Assembly (NCBI RefSeq): GCF_000340885.1
Contig: NC_020291.1
Span: 2,603,001 to 2,667,000, forward strand
Origin: Clostridium saccharoperbutylacetonicum N1-4(HMT)
Lineage (GTDB): Bacteria; Bacillota; Clostridia; Clostridiales; Clostridiaceae
Reading direction: 5' to 3'
DNA length: 64,000 nucleotides
Of this stretch, positions 16,993-26,858 are shown in pieces. The position numbers and the translations under genes were made by a program. Every line of letters starts with the position of its first letter. The first letter of the stretch is position 1. The notes under the pieces are model-generated. The model was not told where the DNA came from and did no database searches. It saw nothing but the letters and a program-made list of their open reading frames with translations.

Positions 16993-17022
16993 AAAGGATA
17001 TCGAAATAAGATATCCTTTTTA
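16993..17022 (+). terminator. Terminator after the EFR1 gene
   Basis: AAAGGATATC (16993-17002) pairs perfectly with GATATCCTTT (17010-17019); T-run follows. Confidence 0.88.
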
Positions 17023-17148
17023 ATTGTCCGTGAAAGTATAAAAATTTCGATTTTTTAAGTCAGTTATATAAACGCTTAAGAATGATATGGCTTGTAAAAA
17101 TGTGATTAAAAGAGAGCTTGGCGCAGCCACTTTTGTTCTAAAAAAGTA

Positions 17149-18180
17149 TTAACAAGGCAATTTGATAATAAAGGTAGAGCCTTTTCCTAATTCGCTATTA
17201 ACTTCTATTATGCCTGAGCATAAGTTAATAATTCTATTTACTAGGGCTAGTCCTAAACCATTACCCTCAGAAGAATGGGACTTATCACCTTGATAAAATT
17301 TATCAAAAATATGTTTTTTAACCTCTTGTGTCATTCCAATACCTGTATCAGAAATGGTTATCGTAATCCAGTCAGAGGAATGTCTTAAGGTACAGGTAAT
17401 CAATCCATTATGAGGGGTAAACTTTATTGCATTATCTAATATATTTACCCATACTTGCGACAGTAATTCTTCATTTCCATAAAAAATAGCTTCATCTAAG
17501 CTAATATCCAGGTCAATATTTTTAGCTGACCATTTTGGCTCTAGAAATAATAAGGTTTGCCTAAACTGTTCATCTAATTTAAAGTTACTTTTTTCTGTGA
17601 TAATTCCTTGATTCTCTAACTTTGAAATTTGTAAAATAGTATAAACCAAATTGGATAGTCTTTTTGTATTTCCAAGTATTTTCTCAATATACTCATTTCT
17701 AGTTTCTTCTGTCAAAGTGTTATCTTGCAAAAGCATAGTATAACCATCTATAGAAGCAATAGGGGTTTTAAACTCATGAGAAACATTGGCAATAAAATCA
17801 TTACGAAAAGTTTCAATATTATTGAGCTCACCTACCATGATATTGAAGTTGTGAGACATATTTTGTAGTTCTTTTACAAGATGCTCTTCTTTGTTTATTT
17901 TGATATTAAAATTACCTTTTGCAACTTCCATTAAAGCACTACTAATTTTTAAAATTGGAAGTAATATTATTCTTCCTACGATAGCTACAACAAATATTCC
18001 AATAATCAAACTGACAAGATATATATTAATAATTGGCCAGATTACTGAAGTGGAAGTTTGGATAGGAACTAAATTGAAATAATTATTTAAGCTAAATGAA
18101 ATTATAGTTGATATTAACATAATCACAAAAATTATTATTGAAGAAATAAATAATGGCTTTAAAGGTTTCTTGCTATTCAT
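17149..18180 (-). CDS. Membrane sensor histidine kinase
   Basis: A 343-residue kinase. Two hydrophobic segments (about 10-35 and 53-78) flank a very short extracytoplasmic loop. A HAMP-like region follows, then the HisKA phosphoacceptor box (FIANVSHEFKTPIASI, His in SHEFKTP), N box (NILDNAIKF), G1 (DTGIGM), F box (FDKFYQG) and G2 (GNGLGLAL). The ATG at 18180 is chosen: AAGGTGGTG lies just upstream, and this start overlaps the response regulator's stop by 8 bp, so the pair is translationally coupled. The minimal loop suggests sensing within the membrane, as in intramembrane-sensing kinases. The signal is unknown. Confidence 0.9.
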   Translation of the reverse strand: MNSKKPLKPLFISSIIIFVIMLISTIISFSLNNYFNLVPIQTSTSVIWPIINIYLVSLIIGIFVVAIVGRIILLPILKISSALMEVAKGNFNIKINKEEHLVKELQNMSHNFNIMVGELNNIETFRNDFIANVSHEFKTPIASIDGYTMLLQDNTLTEETRNEYIEKILGNTKRLSNLVYTILQISKLENQGIITEKSNFKLDEQFRQTLLFLEPKWSAKNIDLDISLDEAIFYGNEELLSQVWVNILDNAIKFTPHNGLITCTLRHSSDWITITISDTGIGMTQEVKKHIFDKFYQGDKSHSSEGNGLGLALVNRIINLCSGIIEVNSELGKGSTFIIKLPC

Positions 18181-18850
18181 GTTTATGCACCACCTTATAT
18201 CCAAGACCCCTTACAGTTATTATTTCAAAATCATCATTAAACCTAAAACGATCTCTAAGTCTATTAATGTGAACATCTACTGTCCTAATATCTGTTTCTG
18301 AATCAAGTCCCCAAAATTCATCCATAAGTTCTTGTCTTGTGAAGATACGCTTTGGATAAGAGGCTAATTTATATAGAATATAGAATTCTTTTTGGGGGAG
18401 TACGATTGATTCACCATTTTGAATTACAGATAAAGAATCATATTCTAATAAGGTTTTGCCAACATATTGCTTTTTTTCGTTTATAATTTTTGCTCTTCTA
18501 AGTAATGCACCAACTCTAAGAACCATTTCATTAACATTAATAGGCTTAATCATATAATCATCTATTCCAAGTGAAAAACCGCGCTTAATATCTTGAAAAC
18601 TTTCTTTAGCTGTAATCATAAGTACTGGAAGATTGAATTGCGCATCTCGAATAGATTTAATAAGTTCAAAACCATCCATATTAGGCATCATTATGTCAGA
18701 AAGAATTAAGTCAATATATTCTTTATCTAAAGCATTGAGAGCTTCAATGCCATCATTTACACAAGTGGTTTTATATCCATTTTTAAGTAGAACAGCACTA
18801 AATAACTCGCAGAGTTCCTTATCATCCTCAACTATTAAAATATGAAACAT
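18173..18850 (-). CDS. OmpR/PhoB-family response regulator
   Basis: A 225-residue response regulator. The receiver domain (1-118) has the acid pair in IVEDD, the phosphoacceptor Asp in LILSDIMMPNMDG, the switch Thr in MITAKE and Lys in DYMIKPI. A winged-helix effector domain follows (FYILYKLASYPKRIFTRQELM ... DIRTVDVHINRLRDRF ... VRGLGYKVV). Its partner kinase overlaps downstream. Divergent to it, after 231 bp, is a chemoreceptor gene. Regulon unknown. Confidence 0.93.
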   Translation of the reverse strand: MFHILIVEDDKELCELFSAVLLKNGYKTTCVNDGIEALNALDKEYIDLILSDIMMPNMDGFELIKSIRDAQFNLPVLMITAKESFQDIKRGFSLGIDDYMIKPINVNEMVLRVGALLRRAKIINEKKQYVGKTLLEYDSLSVIQNGESIVLPQKEFYILYKLASYPKRIFTRQELMDEFWGLDSETDIRTVDVHINRLRDRFRFNDDFEIITVRGLGYKVVHKHE

Positions 18851-19081
18851 TTAGATACCCTCCTTAATCATATTAATTATACTATATTTTTAATATGCTT
18901 TTTGGTAAATTGAAGTATACACAATTATAACTAACAAATATTAATTGAATGTAAACTCATGAAGTTAATATATTTAAAGAATTTTTAAGTTGCTTAATTT
19001 AAAATTAACATTAAAGTTTAAATTGAGTTAATAATCCTATGTTAAACTCCCCAATAAGTAATTGTGGTAGGAGGAATATTA

Positions 19082-20383
19082 ATGGAGAAATTAAAAAATT
19101 TTAAAATAACTAATTTAATGGGATTATTAAAACAAGTTTTTACAACAGTAGCATTATTATTAATATCACTAGCAGTGATTATTGGTATAATTTCAGGTAC
19201 AATACTAAAGGAGGTTACCCATTTTGATAATTCACTAGATTTGATTTTTTTGTGTATAATATCAAATATATGTATTGAAGTTATGATTTTTATTGTATTT
19301 ACAGTATTTATAAAGAAGACAGTTGATGATTTTGGAAATATAGCTGATTTAATCCATTCGGGTGATCTTTCTGTTAAATTGGATTTAAAAGATAATAAAT
19401 TGTTGAAAAATGCTGGTACATACTTAAATTCTATAACTGCAGAGATGAAAGGAATTATAGAGGGAACCTATAAGCTTACGAAAGCTATTGTTAGTGCATC
19501 TTTTAATATGTCAGATAAAGTAGAACAAGCTATGAGTTCAGTAACAGAAATAGAAAAAACAATTGACCAAATTGCAGTAGGAGCTACAGAACAAGTAACT
19601 GAAATTCAAAAAAGTGTTGATAAGATAGAGAATTTATCTGATCATATAATACTTGTTAAGGATAGTTATAATGATGTAATTTTAGAAACAGATAATGTAA
19701 ATAAATTAAATGGAGCTGGAATTTCCAGCGTAAGAGACCTAAGAGAAAAATCTGATGATTATAATGTAGCTTCTGAAGAAATATTTGTAGCAGTAGAAAA
19801 TCTAACAGTAACTCTTCAAAATGTAGATTTGTTTGTAACAACAATACAAAATATAGCTGAACAAACTAATCTTTTAGCTCTTAACGCCAATATTGAAGCC
19901 GCAAGAGCTGGGGATGCTGGTAAAGGCTTTGCAGTAGTAGCTGATGAAGTTAGAAAACTTGCAGAAGAAAGTAAAAAATCAACAGAAGAAATAAGAAATA
20001 TGATGGGAAACATAAAAAAAGATTCTGATCAAGCAATGAATGCAATGAAATTAATGCAAAATGTTTCAAAGGAACAGCTTTCATCAGTTGATCAAACTGA
20101 GAATTCTTTTAATAGAATAGCAGAGGCAATCAAATCAATTACATACAAAATTCAGAATACAAGTGAAGTAATAAATAAGATGGAGATATTAAAGAATGAA
20201 GCATTAAATAGTATTGAACATACAGCAGACGTCTCTGAGGAAACTGCAGCTGCTAGTGAAGAATTAGCGGCAAGCGTTGAAACACAATCAATAATTTTTG
20301 GAGAAATGTCAGCATCAGCAATAGAATTAAATAGTATAGCAGCAGATATGGATAACAGCTTGAAAAAATATAAAATTAAATAA
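19082..20383 (+). CDS. Methyl-accepting chemotaxis protein with short sensor
   Basis: A 433-residue chemoreceptor. Two close transmembrane helices (about 18-42 and 52-75) leave almost no extracellular domain. A HAMP-like linker follows, then the signalling domain whose hairpin tip reads [20 protein letters not shown], followed by [14 protein letters not shown], both diagnostic of MCPs. A central stretch rich in KSVDKIENL heptads is the coiled-coil bundle. GGAGGA upstream sets the ATG at 19082. Lacking a ligand domain, it may sense membrane state or cytoplasmic signals. It ends before a strong terminator. Confidence 0.92.
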   Translation: MEKLKNFKITNLMGLLKQVFTTVALLLISLAVIIGIISGTILKEVTHFDNSLDLIFLCIISNICIEVMIFIVFTVFIKKTVDDFGNIADLIHSGDLSVKLDLKDNKLLKNAGTYLNSITAEMKGIIEGTYKLTKAIVSASFNMSDKVEQAMSSVTEIEKTIDQIAVGATEQVTEIQKSVDKIENLSDHIILVKDSYNDVILETDNVNKLNGAGISSVRDLREKSDDYNVASEEIFVAVENLTVTLQNVDLFVTTIQNIAEQTNLLALNANIEAARAGDAGKGFAVVADEVRKLAEESKKSTEEIRNMMGNIKKDSDQAMNAMKLMQNVSKEQLSSVDQTENSFNRIAEAIKSITYKIQNTSEVINKMEILKNEALNSIEHTADVSEETAAASEELAASVETQSIIFGEMSASAIELNSIAADMDNSLKKYKIK

Positions 20384-20449
20384 ATAATTATATTATACCT
20401 ATTATTGCCTATTAGGCAGATGGTTTCAAAAAAGCACCTACAGAATAGA

Positions 20450-20482
20450 AAAAATCACTAGAAATAGTCTAGTGATTTTTTA
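20450..20482 (+). terminator. Terminator after the chemoreceptor gene
   Basis: AAAATCACTAG (20451-20461) pairs with CTAGTGATTTT (20469-20479), T-run follows. The rest of the 283-bp gap shows nothing recognisable. Confidence 0.88.
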
Positions 20483-20666
20483 AACATATATGATATTATA
20501 ATAAAACAATGCAAATTGTGGGTTGGGAATGTAATAGGATTTAATTACCTTTATGGAGAGTACTTAAAAATATGTTATAAAATAATATTATAAACTAATA
20601 CTTCTATATAATATGCTATAATTAATTTATGAGAATTTTATATAGTATATAAAGGAGAATTTAATT

Positions 20667-20954
20667 ATGATTGTAAAAAGTGTAACACTTTATGTGAAAA
20701 CAGAGCATATAAAGGAATTTATTGAAGCAACTAAAGAAAATCAAAACAATTCATTAAAGGAAAAAGGAATTATATGCTTTGACTTTTTCCAATGTAAAGA
20801 CGATTCAACGAAATTTTTACTTTATGAAGGATACAAAACAGAAGAGGATGTAAATGAACACCTTAAAACTCAACATTTTAATAAATGGATAAATACAGTT
20901 GAACAGTGGTTTTTAATGCCAAGAGATAAAGCTACATATATTCCTGTTTCCTAA
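20667..20954 (+). CDS. ABM-family (putative quinol monooxygenase-like) protein
   Basis: A 95-residue ferredoxin-like barrel protein of the antibiotic biosynthesis monooxygenase family. The pattern VTLYVKTEHIKEFIEATKEN ... GIICFDFFQ ... FLLYEGYKTEEDVNEHLKT is typical of LsrG/YgiN-like small oxygenases or isomerases. Dimeric and cofactor-free in characterised members. AAAGGAG lies 8 bases before the ATG. Next to it (49 bp) is the tag gene. Substrate unknown. Confidence 0.85.
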   Translation: MIVKSVTLYVKTEHIKEFIEATKENQNNSLKEKGIICFDFFQCKDDSTKFLLYEGYKTEEDVNEHLKTQHFNKWINTVEQWFLMPRDKATYIPVS

Positions 20955-21002
20955 ATAGAAGAAGATTTAAGGTGAAATAATTACTTAAAGGTTATAAAGG
21001 AA

Positions 21003-21575
21003 GTGATTCAAATAAGTAAACGATGTGAGTGGGTGACAAAAGAAGATTTATATATTGAGTATCACGATAAAGAATGGGGAGTGCCAGTATATGACGATAG
21101 GAAACTATTTGAAATGCTGTGCTTAGAAGGTGCTCAAGCTGGTTTAAGCTGGTGGACTATTTTACAAAAAAGAGAAAATTATAAACTAGCTTTTGATAAT
21201 TTTGAGGCGGAGATAATTGTAAATTACACAGAAGAAAAGTTAGAAGAATTGATGGAAAATAAAGGTATTGTTCGTAACAGAAGAAAAATTGAAAGTGTTG
21301 TGACCAATGCAAAAGCTTTTCTGGAAATTCAAAAACAATATGGCTCTTTTTCTAATTATATATGGAAGTTTGTAGATAATAAGCCTATCATTAATTCCTG
21401 GAAAAGTATAAAAGAGCTTCCAGCTTCAAATGAATTAAGTGATAAAATGAGTAAACAATTAAAAAAAGATGGTTTTAAATTTATAGGAAGTACAATTTGT
21501 TATTCTTTTATGCAAGCAGTAGGAATGGTTAATGATCACATCACTGATTGCTTTTGTTATAAAAAATTAACTTAG
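21003..21575 (+). CDS. tag: DNA-3-methyladenine glycosylase I
   Basis: A 190-residue base-excision repair enzyme that removes 3-methyladenine from DNA. The Tag signature is complete: RCEWVT near the start, YHDKEWGVPVYDDRKLFEMLCLEGAQAGLSW, and the C-terminal zinc ligands in VNDHITDCFCY (His and Cys pair, with Cys near the N-terminus). The only standard start is the GTG at 21003, yet AAGGA lies only 2-3 bases before it; an unusual start slightly downstream is possible. A GH1 gene starts 13 bp after the stop. Confidence 0.93.
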   Translation: MIQISKRCEWVTKEDLYIEYHDKEWGVPVYDDRKLFEMLCLEGAQAGLSWWTILQKRENYKLAFDNFEAEIIVNYTEEKLEELMENKGIVRNRRKIESVVTNAKAFLEIQKQYGSFSNYIWKFVDNKPIINSWKSIKELPASNELSDKMSKQLKKDGFKFIGSTICYSFMQAVGMVNDHITDCFCYKKLT

Positions 21576-21588
21576 AGGAGGAAATATT

Positions 21589-23058
21589 ATGAGCTTTAAA
21601 GAAGGATTTTTTTGGGGCGGAGCTACAGCTGCAAACCAATGCGAAGGTGCATGGAATGTAGATGGACGTGGACCTGCTATGACGGATGTTACAACTGGAG
21701 GTTCTGTAAAAGAGTCTAGAATGATAACTTATATTGATAAAGATGGAAAGCCAGGAAAAGCAGGAAGAGGTATGAAAATTCCTGAAGGAGTAAAATATGC
21801 TGTTTTAGATACTGAATTATATCCTAATCATGATGGAATTGATTTTTATCACTATTACAAAGAGGATATAGCTTTATTTGCTGAAATGGGCTTTAAAATG
21901 TTCCGTATGTCTATCTCTTGGTCCCGTTTATATCCAAGGGGAGATGAAGAAATTCCAAATGAAAAAGGTATTGAATTCTATCGTAATGTATTTAAAGAAT
22001 GCCAAAAACACAATATTGAGCCATTAGTTACAATTTGGCACTTTGATACACCACTTTATTTAGAAGAAAATTATGGTGGATGGACAAATCGTAAATTAAT
22101 TGAATTCTATGAAAGATTTGCGCGTACTTGCTTTAAGGAATACAAAGGACTAGTTAAATACTGGTTAACCTTTAACGAAATAAATAATACTGTAATGTTC
22201 CTAGAGATGTTTGGCAATAAGGCTACGGATGAAATGTACAAAGATGGATATCAAATTTTACATAATCAACTTGTTGCAAGTGCTAGAGCAGTTCAAGCTG
22301 GTCATGAAATAGATAGTGAAAACATGATTGGATGTATGATTTGTGGAATAACCTTCTATCCAGGAACTTGTGATCCAAAAGACATCTTACTTAATCGTCA
22401 CACTTGGGAAAAAGGCATATTCTATTGTGGAGACGTTCAATGTAAAGGAAAATATGGAACTTATGCAAAACGTTTATGGGCAGAGCATAATGTGAAATTA
22501 GATATTACAGAACAAGATTTAATTGATTTGAAAAATGGTACAGTAGACATGTATTCATTTTCTTACTATATGTCAAACAACGTGACAACTCATGATACTA
22601 AAGACATGGTAGGTGGTAATTTTTCAGCTGGAGCACGTAATGAATACTTGACTTATTCTGATTGGGGTTGGGCGTTAGATCCAGATGGACTTCAATATTA
22701 TTTAGAAATGATTTATGACCGTTATGAAAAACCATTATTAGTAGTAGAAAATGGTTTAGGAGCTTTTGATACAGTAGAAGTAGATGGTTCTATTCATGAC
22801 CCATATCGTATTGATTACTATCGTGAGCACATTAAAGCTATGGAAAAAGCAGTTAATAATGGTGTTGACCTTATTGCATACACAACTTGGGGCTGTATTG
22901 ACTTAGTTAGTGCTGGTACTGGAGAAATGAGAAAGCGTTATGGCTTTATCTATGTAGATAAGCATGATGATGGAACAGGTACCATGGCCAGAAGTAGAAA
23001 AGATTCTTTCTATTGGTATAAAAAGGTAATTGGATCAAATGGTGCAGATTTAGAATAA
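21589..23058 (+). CDS. GH1 6-phospho-beta-glucosidase
   Basis: A 489-residue glycoside hydrolase of family 1. The N-terminal signature FFWGGATAANQCEGAWN is followed by the acid/base motif TFNEINN and the nucleophile motif VVENGLGAFD. The phospho-sugar subfamily is suggested by the clostridial 6-phospho-beta-glucosidase layout (SYYMSNNVT, and the C-terminal SRKDSFYWYKKVI). No PTS gene adjoins; the sugar must enter by a PTS encoded elsewhere. AGAGGAGG precedes the ATG. Strongly biased codons indicate high expression. It follows tag by 13 bp, an unusual pairing probably without functional meaning. Confidence 0.9.
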   Translation: MSFKEGFFWGGATAANQCEGAWNVDGRGPAMTDVTTGGSVKESRMITYIDKDGKPGKAGRGMKIPEGVKYAVLDTELYPNHDGIDFYHYYKEDIALFAEMGFKMFRMSISWSRLYPRGDEEIPNEKGIEFYRNVFKECQKHNIEPLVTIWHFDTPLYLEENYGGWTNRKLIEFYERFARTCFKEYKGLVKYWLTFNEINNTVMFLEMFGNKATDEMYKDGYQILHNQLVASARAVQAGHEIDSENMIGCMICGITFYPGTCDPKDILLNRHTWEKGIFYCGDVQCKGKYGTYAKRLWAEHNVKLDITEQDLIDLKNGTVDMYSFSYYMSNNVTTHDTKDMVGGNFSAGARNEYLTYSDWGWALDPDGLQYYLEMIYDRYEKPLLVVENGLGAFDTVEVDGSIHDPYRIDYYREHIKAMEKAVNNGVDLIAYTTWGCIDLVSAGTGEMRKRYGFIYVDKHDDGTGTMARSRKDSFYWYKKVIGSNGADLE

Positions 23059-23091
23059 TAAAAGAGCTTATAATTTTGTAAAATATGAAAT

Positions 23092-23132
23092 AAAAGATAA
23101 GGATAGAGTAATTATATCCTTATCTTTTTTTA
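23092..23132 (+). terminator. Terminator after the GH1 gene
   Basis: AAAGATAAGGATA (23093-23105) pairs with TATCCTTATCTTT (23115-23127), followed by a T-run. It can also serve the convergent FliB gene. Confidence 0.88.
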
Positions 23133-23152
23133 GAAAAATAATTCTTTTTAGT

Positions 23153-24313
23153 CTAATTCATTATTAAAATAAGCAATTTCTTTAAATCAAATATTTCACT
23201 AGTATTAAATATTTCTTCAAGATCATAAAGGGTCTTTTCTGAATTTTCTATTTCTTTAGAATACATATGTGTTAGGTCTATTTGATCATTTATATCAAAG
23301 TTATAATTATTATCAATCCAGCGTACAACATTTAATTCTTTAATAACAAGATAGCTCATGACAGCTAATGTAACTTTTGAGTATAATTCTTCATCGAAAA
23401 TAGCTTTCATAAAATATTGGAATATGAAATATACAATTATATGTTCATATTCGTAAGTTTTATTTTGATAGTATTCATTAAAAGCATTATATTGTTTTTC
23501 ATAAAAAGTAACATCATTTATTTTATAAAAACAGTTAATAGCATTTTCTATTATTTGGGGCCAGTTATCATTAATAGGATTAAGCTTTCTATATATATTC
23601 ATGCATTTACCCATATTATGATACTTATCAGCTTGTTTGGTTTTATACTTATTAAATTTACTAATAAGGCCTTTTTGATATTGCTCCTTAGAATAGTTAT
23701 TTACTATCTCAGTAATCTCAGTTAAATTATTTTTAGTTAATTCTTCCTGTATATCATGAGCAAAATTAATTAACAGTGCAACTCTACACTTAAAAGATAT
23801 AGAATGATTTTGAAGTATATCTAAGGCCACTTTTCTAGCTGACATTAGTTCCATGGAAATATCAAAATTTATATCATCATATATATCTATAAGTTCATTA
23901 TCTTCTGAAACATCAAAAGTAATTGGTTTAGAATCTTTAAGAATTAATCTTGCAGCTTCAGGACAGGATAAAGATATTCCTATCTCACGGATATCACTAT
24001 ACTCCTCTATGAATCTTGGGTATGTCTTACAAGTATAACACAAACTTTCTTCTCCAAGTTCAGTATAGATATCGCAAAGGTTATTTTTATTTAAAAATGG
24101 ACAATTATTATTTTTCAATATAAAGCCAGACTCTCCATCTTCATATAAGGTTAAGTTAGCTTTTAGCCTTTCACCAAACTCACCACATACCTTCTTATAA
24201 TGCTTATTGGTCTCTTCATCAATTATAATTTCCCATCCGGCACAACAAGTATCGGTACATTTTGAAGCTATGCATTTAAAATCTTTGTAGTAATGGGGGA
24301 CTATTGTTTTCAT
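23153..24313 (-). CDS. fliB: Flagellin lysine-N-methylase (FliB family)
   Basis: A 386-residue protein with the FliB cysteine signature at the N-terminus: Cys14, 19, 23 and 24 in CIASKCTDTCCAGW, then CPFLNKNNLCDIY and LCYTCKTYPR. These cysteines probably hold an iron-sulfur or zinc centre; the family methylates surface lysines of flagellin. The remaining two thirds is mostly helical. No flagellar genes lie beside it, which is common for fliB in clostridia. The gene is alone on the minus strand. Confidence 0.85.
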   Translation of the reverse strand: MKTIVPHYYKDFKCIASKCTDTCCAGWEIIIDEETNKHYKKVCGEFGERLKANLTLYEDGESGFILKNNNCPFLNKNNLCDIYTELGEESLCYTCKTYPRFIEEYSDIREIGISLSCPEAARLILKDSKPITFDVSEDNELIDIYDDINFDISMELMSARKVALDILQNHSISFKCRVALLINFAHDIQEELTKNNLTEITEIVNNYSKEQYQKGLISKFNKYKTKQADKYHNMGKCMNIYRKLNPINDNWPQIIENAINCFYKINDVTFYEKQYNAFNEYYQNKTYEYEHIIVYFIFQYFMKAIFDEELYSKVTLAVMSYLVIKELNVVRWIDNNYNFDINDQIDLTHMYSKEIENSEKTLYDLEEIFNTSEIFDLKKLLILIMN

Positions 24314-24629
24314 GTAAATTACCTCTTAGTTTTATTAATTAAGGAAAAAGAGCAGCTATGCCATAATATGTCACTCTTCTGCATATAAGAACAGCTCATA
24401 GTATATTTGCTTGATATGCTTATTTAAATATGTCAAAGTTCCATTATAATATAACATTAAACTTAGCACTAAGAAAAGTATTTTAAAATAACAAGAACAA
24501 ATTGTGGTTTATTATTTTTGGAATTGTATGATTATAGTAAAGATATATAAGTACTCAAACCTAAATTTATGATATAATCGAGGTAAGAAAATGAGGCAGA
24601 TAGAACTATTCAGGAATGGAGGAAGTTTA

Positions 24630-25217
24630 ATGAACAATACTATTACAAGAAAAGAAGCAGTTGATTTATTAAAAAAATATAATAAGGAGCAATTTCATAT
24701 ATTACATGCTCTTACAGTAGAAGGGGTTATGACATGGTATGCTGAGCAATTAGGTTATAATAATGAAACAGAATATTGGGGAATTGTAGGACTTTTACAT
24801 GATATTGATTTTGAAATGTGGCCAGAAGAGCATTGTGTAAAAGCACAAGAATTATTAAAAGATGCAGGAGTAAGCAATGAAATGATTAATTCTATCTGTA
24901 GTCATGGATATGGAATCTGCGTTGATATTAAACCTGATCATATAATGGAAAAAGTGTTATTTGCTACAGATGAATTAACAGGGCTTATAGGTGCAGCTGC
25001 AAGAATGCGCCCATCAAAAAGTGTTATGGATATGGAACTTTCAAGTTTAAAGAAAAAATTTAAAGATAAAAAATTTGCTGCTGGATGTTCAAGAGATGTT
25101 ATAAAACAGGGAGCAGAAATGCTTGAATGGAGCTTGGACGAACTATTAGAAAAAACAATTATGGCAATGAGAGCTTGTGAAGATACAGTAAATGAGAGTA
25201 TAAAAGAGTTTGAATAG
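24630..25217 (+). CDS. HD-domain hydrolase
   Basis: A 195-residue HD-superfamily protein. The motif H...HD...D is visible: HALTVEGVMTWYA, GLLHDIDFEMWPE (HD metal pair), and a later ICSHGYG and ATDELTGL. This is the small clostridial group sometimes annotated as hydrolase or phosphohydrolase acting on nucleotides. The ATG at 24630 is preceded by GGAGGA, so an upstream ATG at 24591 is rejected. An extended -10 (TGATATAAT) lies at about 24570. A GNAT gene follows after 32 bp. Confidence 0.83.
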   Translation: MNNTITRKEAVDLLKKYNKEQFHILHALTVEGVMTWYAEQLGYNNETEYWGIVGLLHDIDFEMWPEEHCVKAQELLKDAGVSNEMINSICSHGYGICVDIKPDHIMEKVLFATDELTGLIGAAARMRPSKSVMDMELSSLKKKFKDKKFAAGCSRDVIKQGAEMLEWSLDELLEKTIMAMRACEDTVNESIKEFE

Positions 25218-25249
25218 CAGGCAATAGTACAGAGAGGAAAAGCCTTAAA

Positions 25250-25663
25250 ATGAAATTTAAAGTTACTGATAAAATAAAAAAACAAGATGAAGAAACTATT
25301 TTTAAGAATTTGTTAGAATACAATTTAGCTAGGATTGAAGATAAAAATCCAAAAGATTTAGGAGTTTATTTAGAAGATGAAAAAGGTGAAATGATAGGAG
25401 GCTTGATTGGAAATACTCATGGTAATTGGCTTACCATAAAATTTTTATGGGTAAGTGAAAATGTGAGAGGTCAGAGCATAGGAAGCAAGCTTTTGAAAAA
25501 GGCAGAAGAAACAGCTAAGGAAAGAGGCTGTAAGTACGTTTTCTTGGATACATTTAGTTTTCAGGCACCAGAGTTTTATAAGAAGTATGGCTATGAAGAA
25601 AAATTTGTACTCGAAGAATATCCAATAAAAGGCAAACGGCATTATTATACAAAAACTTTATAG
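25250..25663 (+). CDS. GNAT-family N-acetyltransferase
   Basis: A 137-residue GNAT protein. The acetyl-CoA loop lies in VSENVRGQSIGSKLLKKAEE (R-G-Q-x-I-G-x-x-L), with strand IKFLWV before and DTFSFQAPEFYKKYGYEEKF after, the usual C-terminal motif. It ends in HYYTKTL. A decayed copy of a similar C-terminus follows immediately at 25676-25726, showing that a related gene once stood there. Substrate unknown. Likely cotranscribed with the HD gene. Confidence 0.86.
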   Translation: MKFKVTDKIKKQDEETIFKNLLEYNLARIEDKNPKDLGVYLEDEKGEMIGGLIGNTHGNWLTIKFLWVSENVRGQSIGSKLLKKAEETAKERGCKYVFLDTFSFQAPEFYKKYGYEEKFVLEEYPIKGKRHYYTKTL

Positions 25664-25675
25664 AGTAAGTTGAGA

Positions 25676-25726
25676 TATCCAAAAGGAGAAACTAATGGAA
25701 TAGAATATTATACAAAAACTCTATAG
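25676..25726 (+). pseudogene. Remnant of a second GNAT gene 3' end
   Basis: A frame without a start reads YPKGETNGIEYYTKTL then stop. It matches the end of the preceding acetyltransferase (YPIKGKRHYYTKTL). The DNA blocks 25643-25663 and 25706-25726 are 20/21 identical. It is best explained as what is left of a tandem or recombined acetyltransferase gene. Confidence 0.55.
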
Positions 25727-25822
25727 ATTAAAAAGAATTTTAATTTTATAAAAACAATAGAGGAAAGTGATTTATTTGGAATAGCAAAGTATTGCTGTTT
25801 TTCTTAAATTTATGAGGGAATT

Positions 25823-26746
25823 ATGATTAGCTTATTATTAATGAAACAAATTGTTGTACTTTTTTTAATTATGATTATGGGAATAATATTAGTAAAAACA
25901 AAATTGTTAAAAGCAGAGGAAAGCAAAAGTCTTTCAATTGTTTCAATTTATTTGGTAATGCCTTGTGTAATTATCAATGCCTTTCAGATTAAATATACTG
26001 AAAGTATACGTAATGGATTGATTCTTGCTGTTATTGCAGCTGTATTGATTCACATTGCATTATTGATTTTAATAACAGTACTTGGAAGGATATTTCGCTT
26101 AGATGCAGTAGAAAAGGCATCAATAATGTATTCAAATTCTGGAAATCTTATTATTCCAATTGTAACTTCTATATTGGGGAAGGAATGGGTGATTTATTCT
26201 AGTGCTTTCTTGTCTGTACAATTAGTTCTTTTATGGTCGCATGGAAGAATGCTGCTTTGTGGAGAAAGAAAAATAGATCTTAGAAAAATTTTTTTGAATA
26301 TAAATATGATTACTATTTTAGTTGGAATAGTATTATTTGTTACAGGGATTCAATTACCGGAAATCATCTCAAAGACTATGGAATCAGTAAGTGTGATGAT
26401 AGGTCCTATTTCAATGATCATGATTGGTATGCTTATTGGAAATATGAAGTTTAAACAAATATTTGCTTATAAAAGGATTTATATAGTAACTTTTCTTAAG
26501 ATGATATTGTGCCCATTTATAATTCTGCTTCTACTTAAATATAGCGGAATGCCGAATTTATTAACGGATGGTAAGGTGATTTTGCTTATAAGTCTGCTGG
26601 CAACACTTACGCCTTCAGCAGTAACAATTACTCAAATGGCTCAAATTTTTGGAAATGATGAAGAATATGCAAGTGCTATAAATGTTGTTACTACTATTGT
26701 TTGCATTATAACAATGCCGATTATGGTGTGGATCTATCAGCTTTAG
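25823..26746 (+). CDS. AEC-family transporter
   Basis: A 307-residue membrane protein with about 10 hydrophobic segments in two five-helix halves, typical of the auxin efflux carrier family. N-terminal half: VVLFLIMIMGIILVKTKLL then SIYLVMPCVIINAFQ (the conserved P-C in helix 2). C-terminal half: ISMIMIGMLIGNMKF and LATLTPSAVTITQMAQ. Bacterial members export or import malate and other small organic acids. Substrate unknown. The ATG at 25823 has GAGGGAA before it. Confidence 0.88.
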   Translation: MISLLLMKQIVVLFLIMIMGIILVKTKLLKAEESKSLSIVSIYLVMPCVIINAFQIKYTESIRNGLILAVIAAVLIHIALLILITVLGRIFRLDAVEKASIMYSNSGNLIIPIVTSILGKEWVIYSSAFLSVQLVLLWSHGRMLLCGERKIDLRKIFLNINMITILVGIVLFVTGIQLPEIISKTMESVSVMIGPISMIMIGMLIGNMKFKQIFAYKRIYIVTFLKMILCPFIILLLLKYSGMPNLLTDGKVILLISLLATLTPSAVTITQMAQIFGNDEEYASAINVVTTIVCIITMPIMVWIYQL

Positions 26747-26858
26747 GACATGTTGATTGCTCAGATATTTTGAGGTGATGATAAAAAGCGCGTTAGAATA
26801 GACTAATTGAACTGTTATTTACATAAACTATGAATTAAAGCTGGGGATGTGAGTTACT

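Noticed and set aside
17100..17148. Hairpin as terminator of the kinase gene
   Set aside because: Only a 4-bp TGGC/GCCA stem with no T-run on the minus strand.
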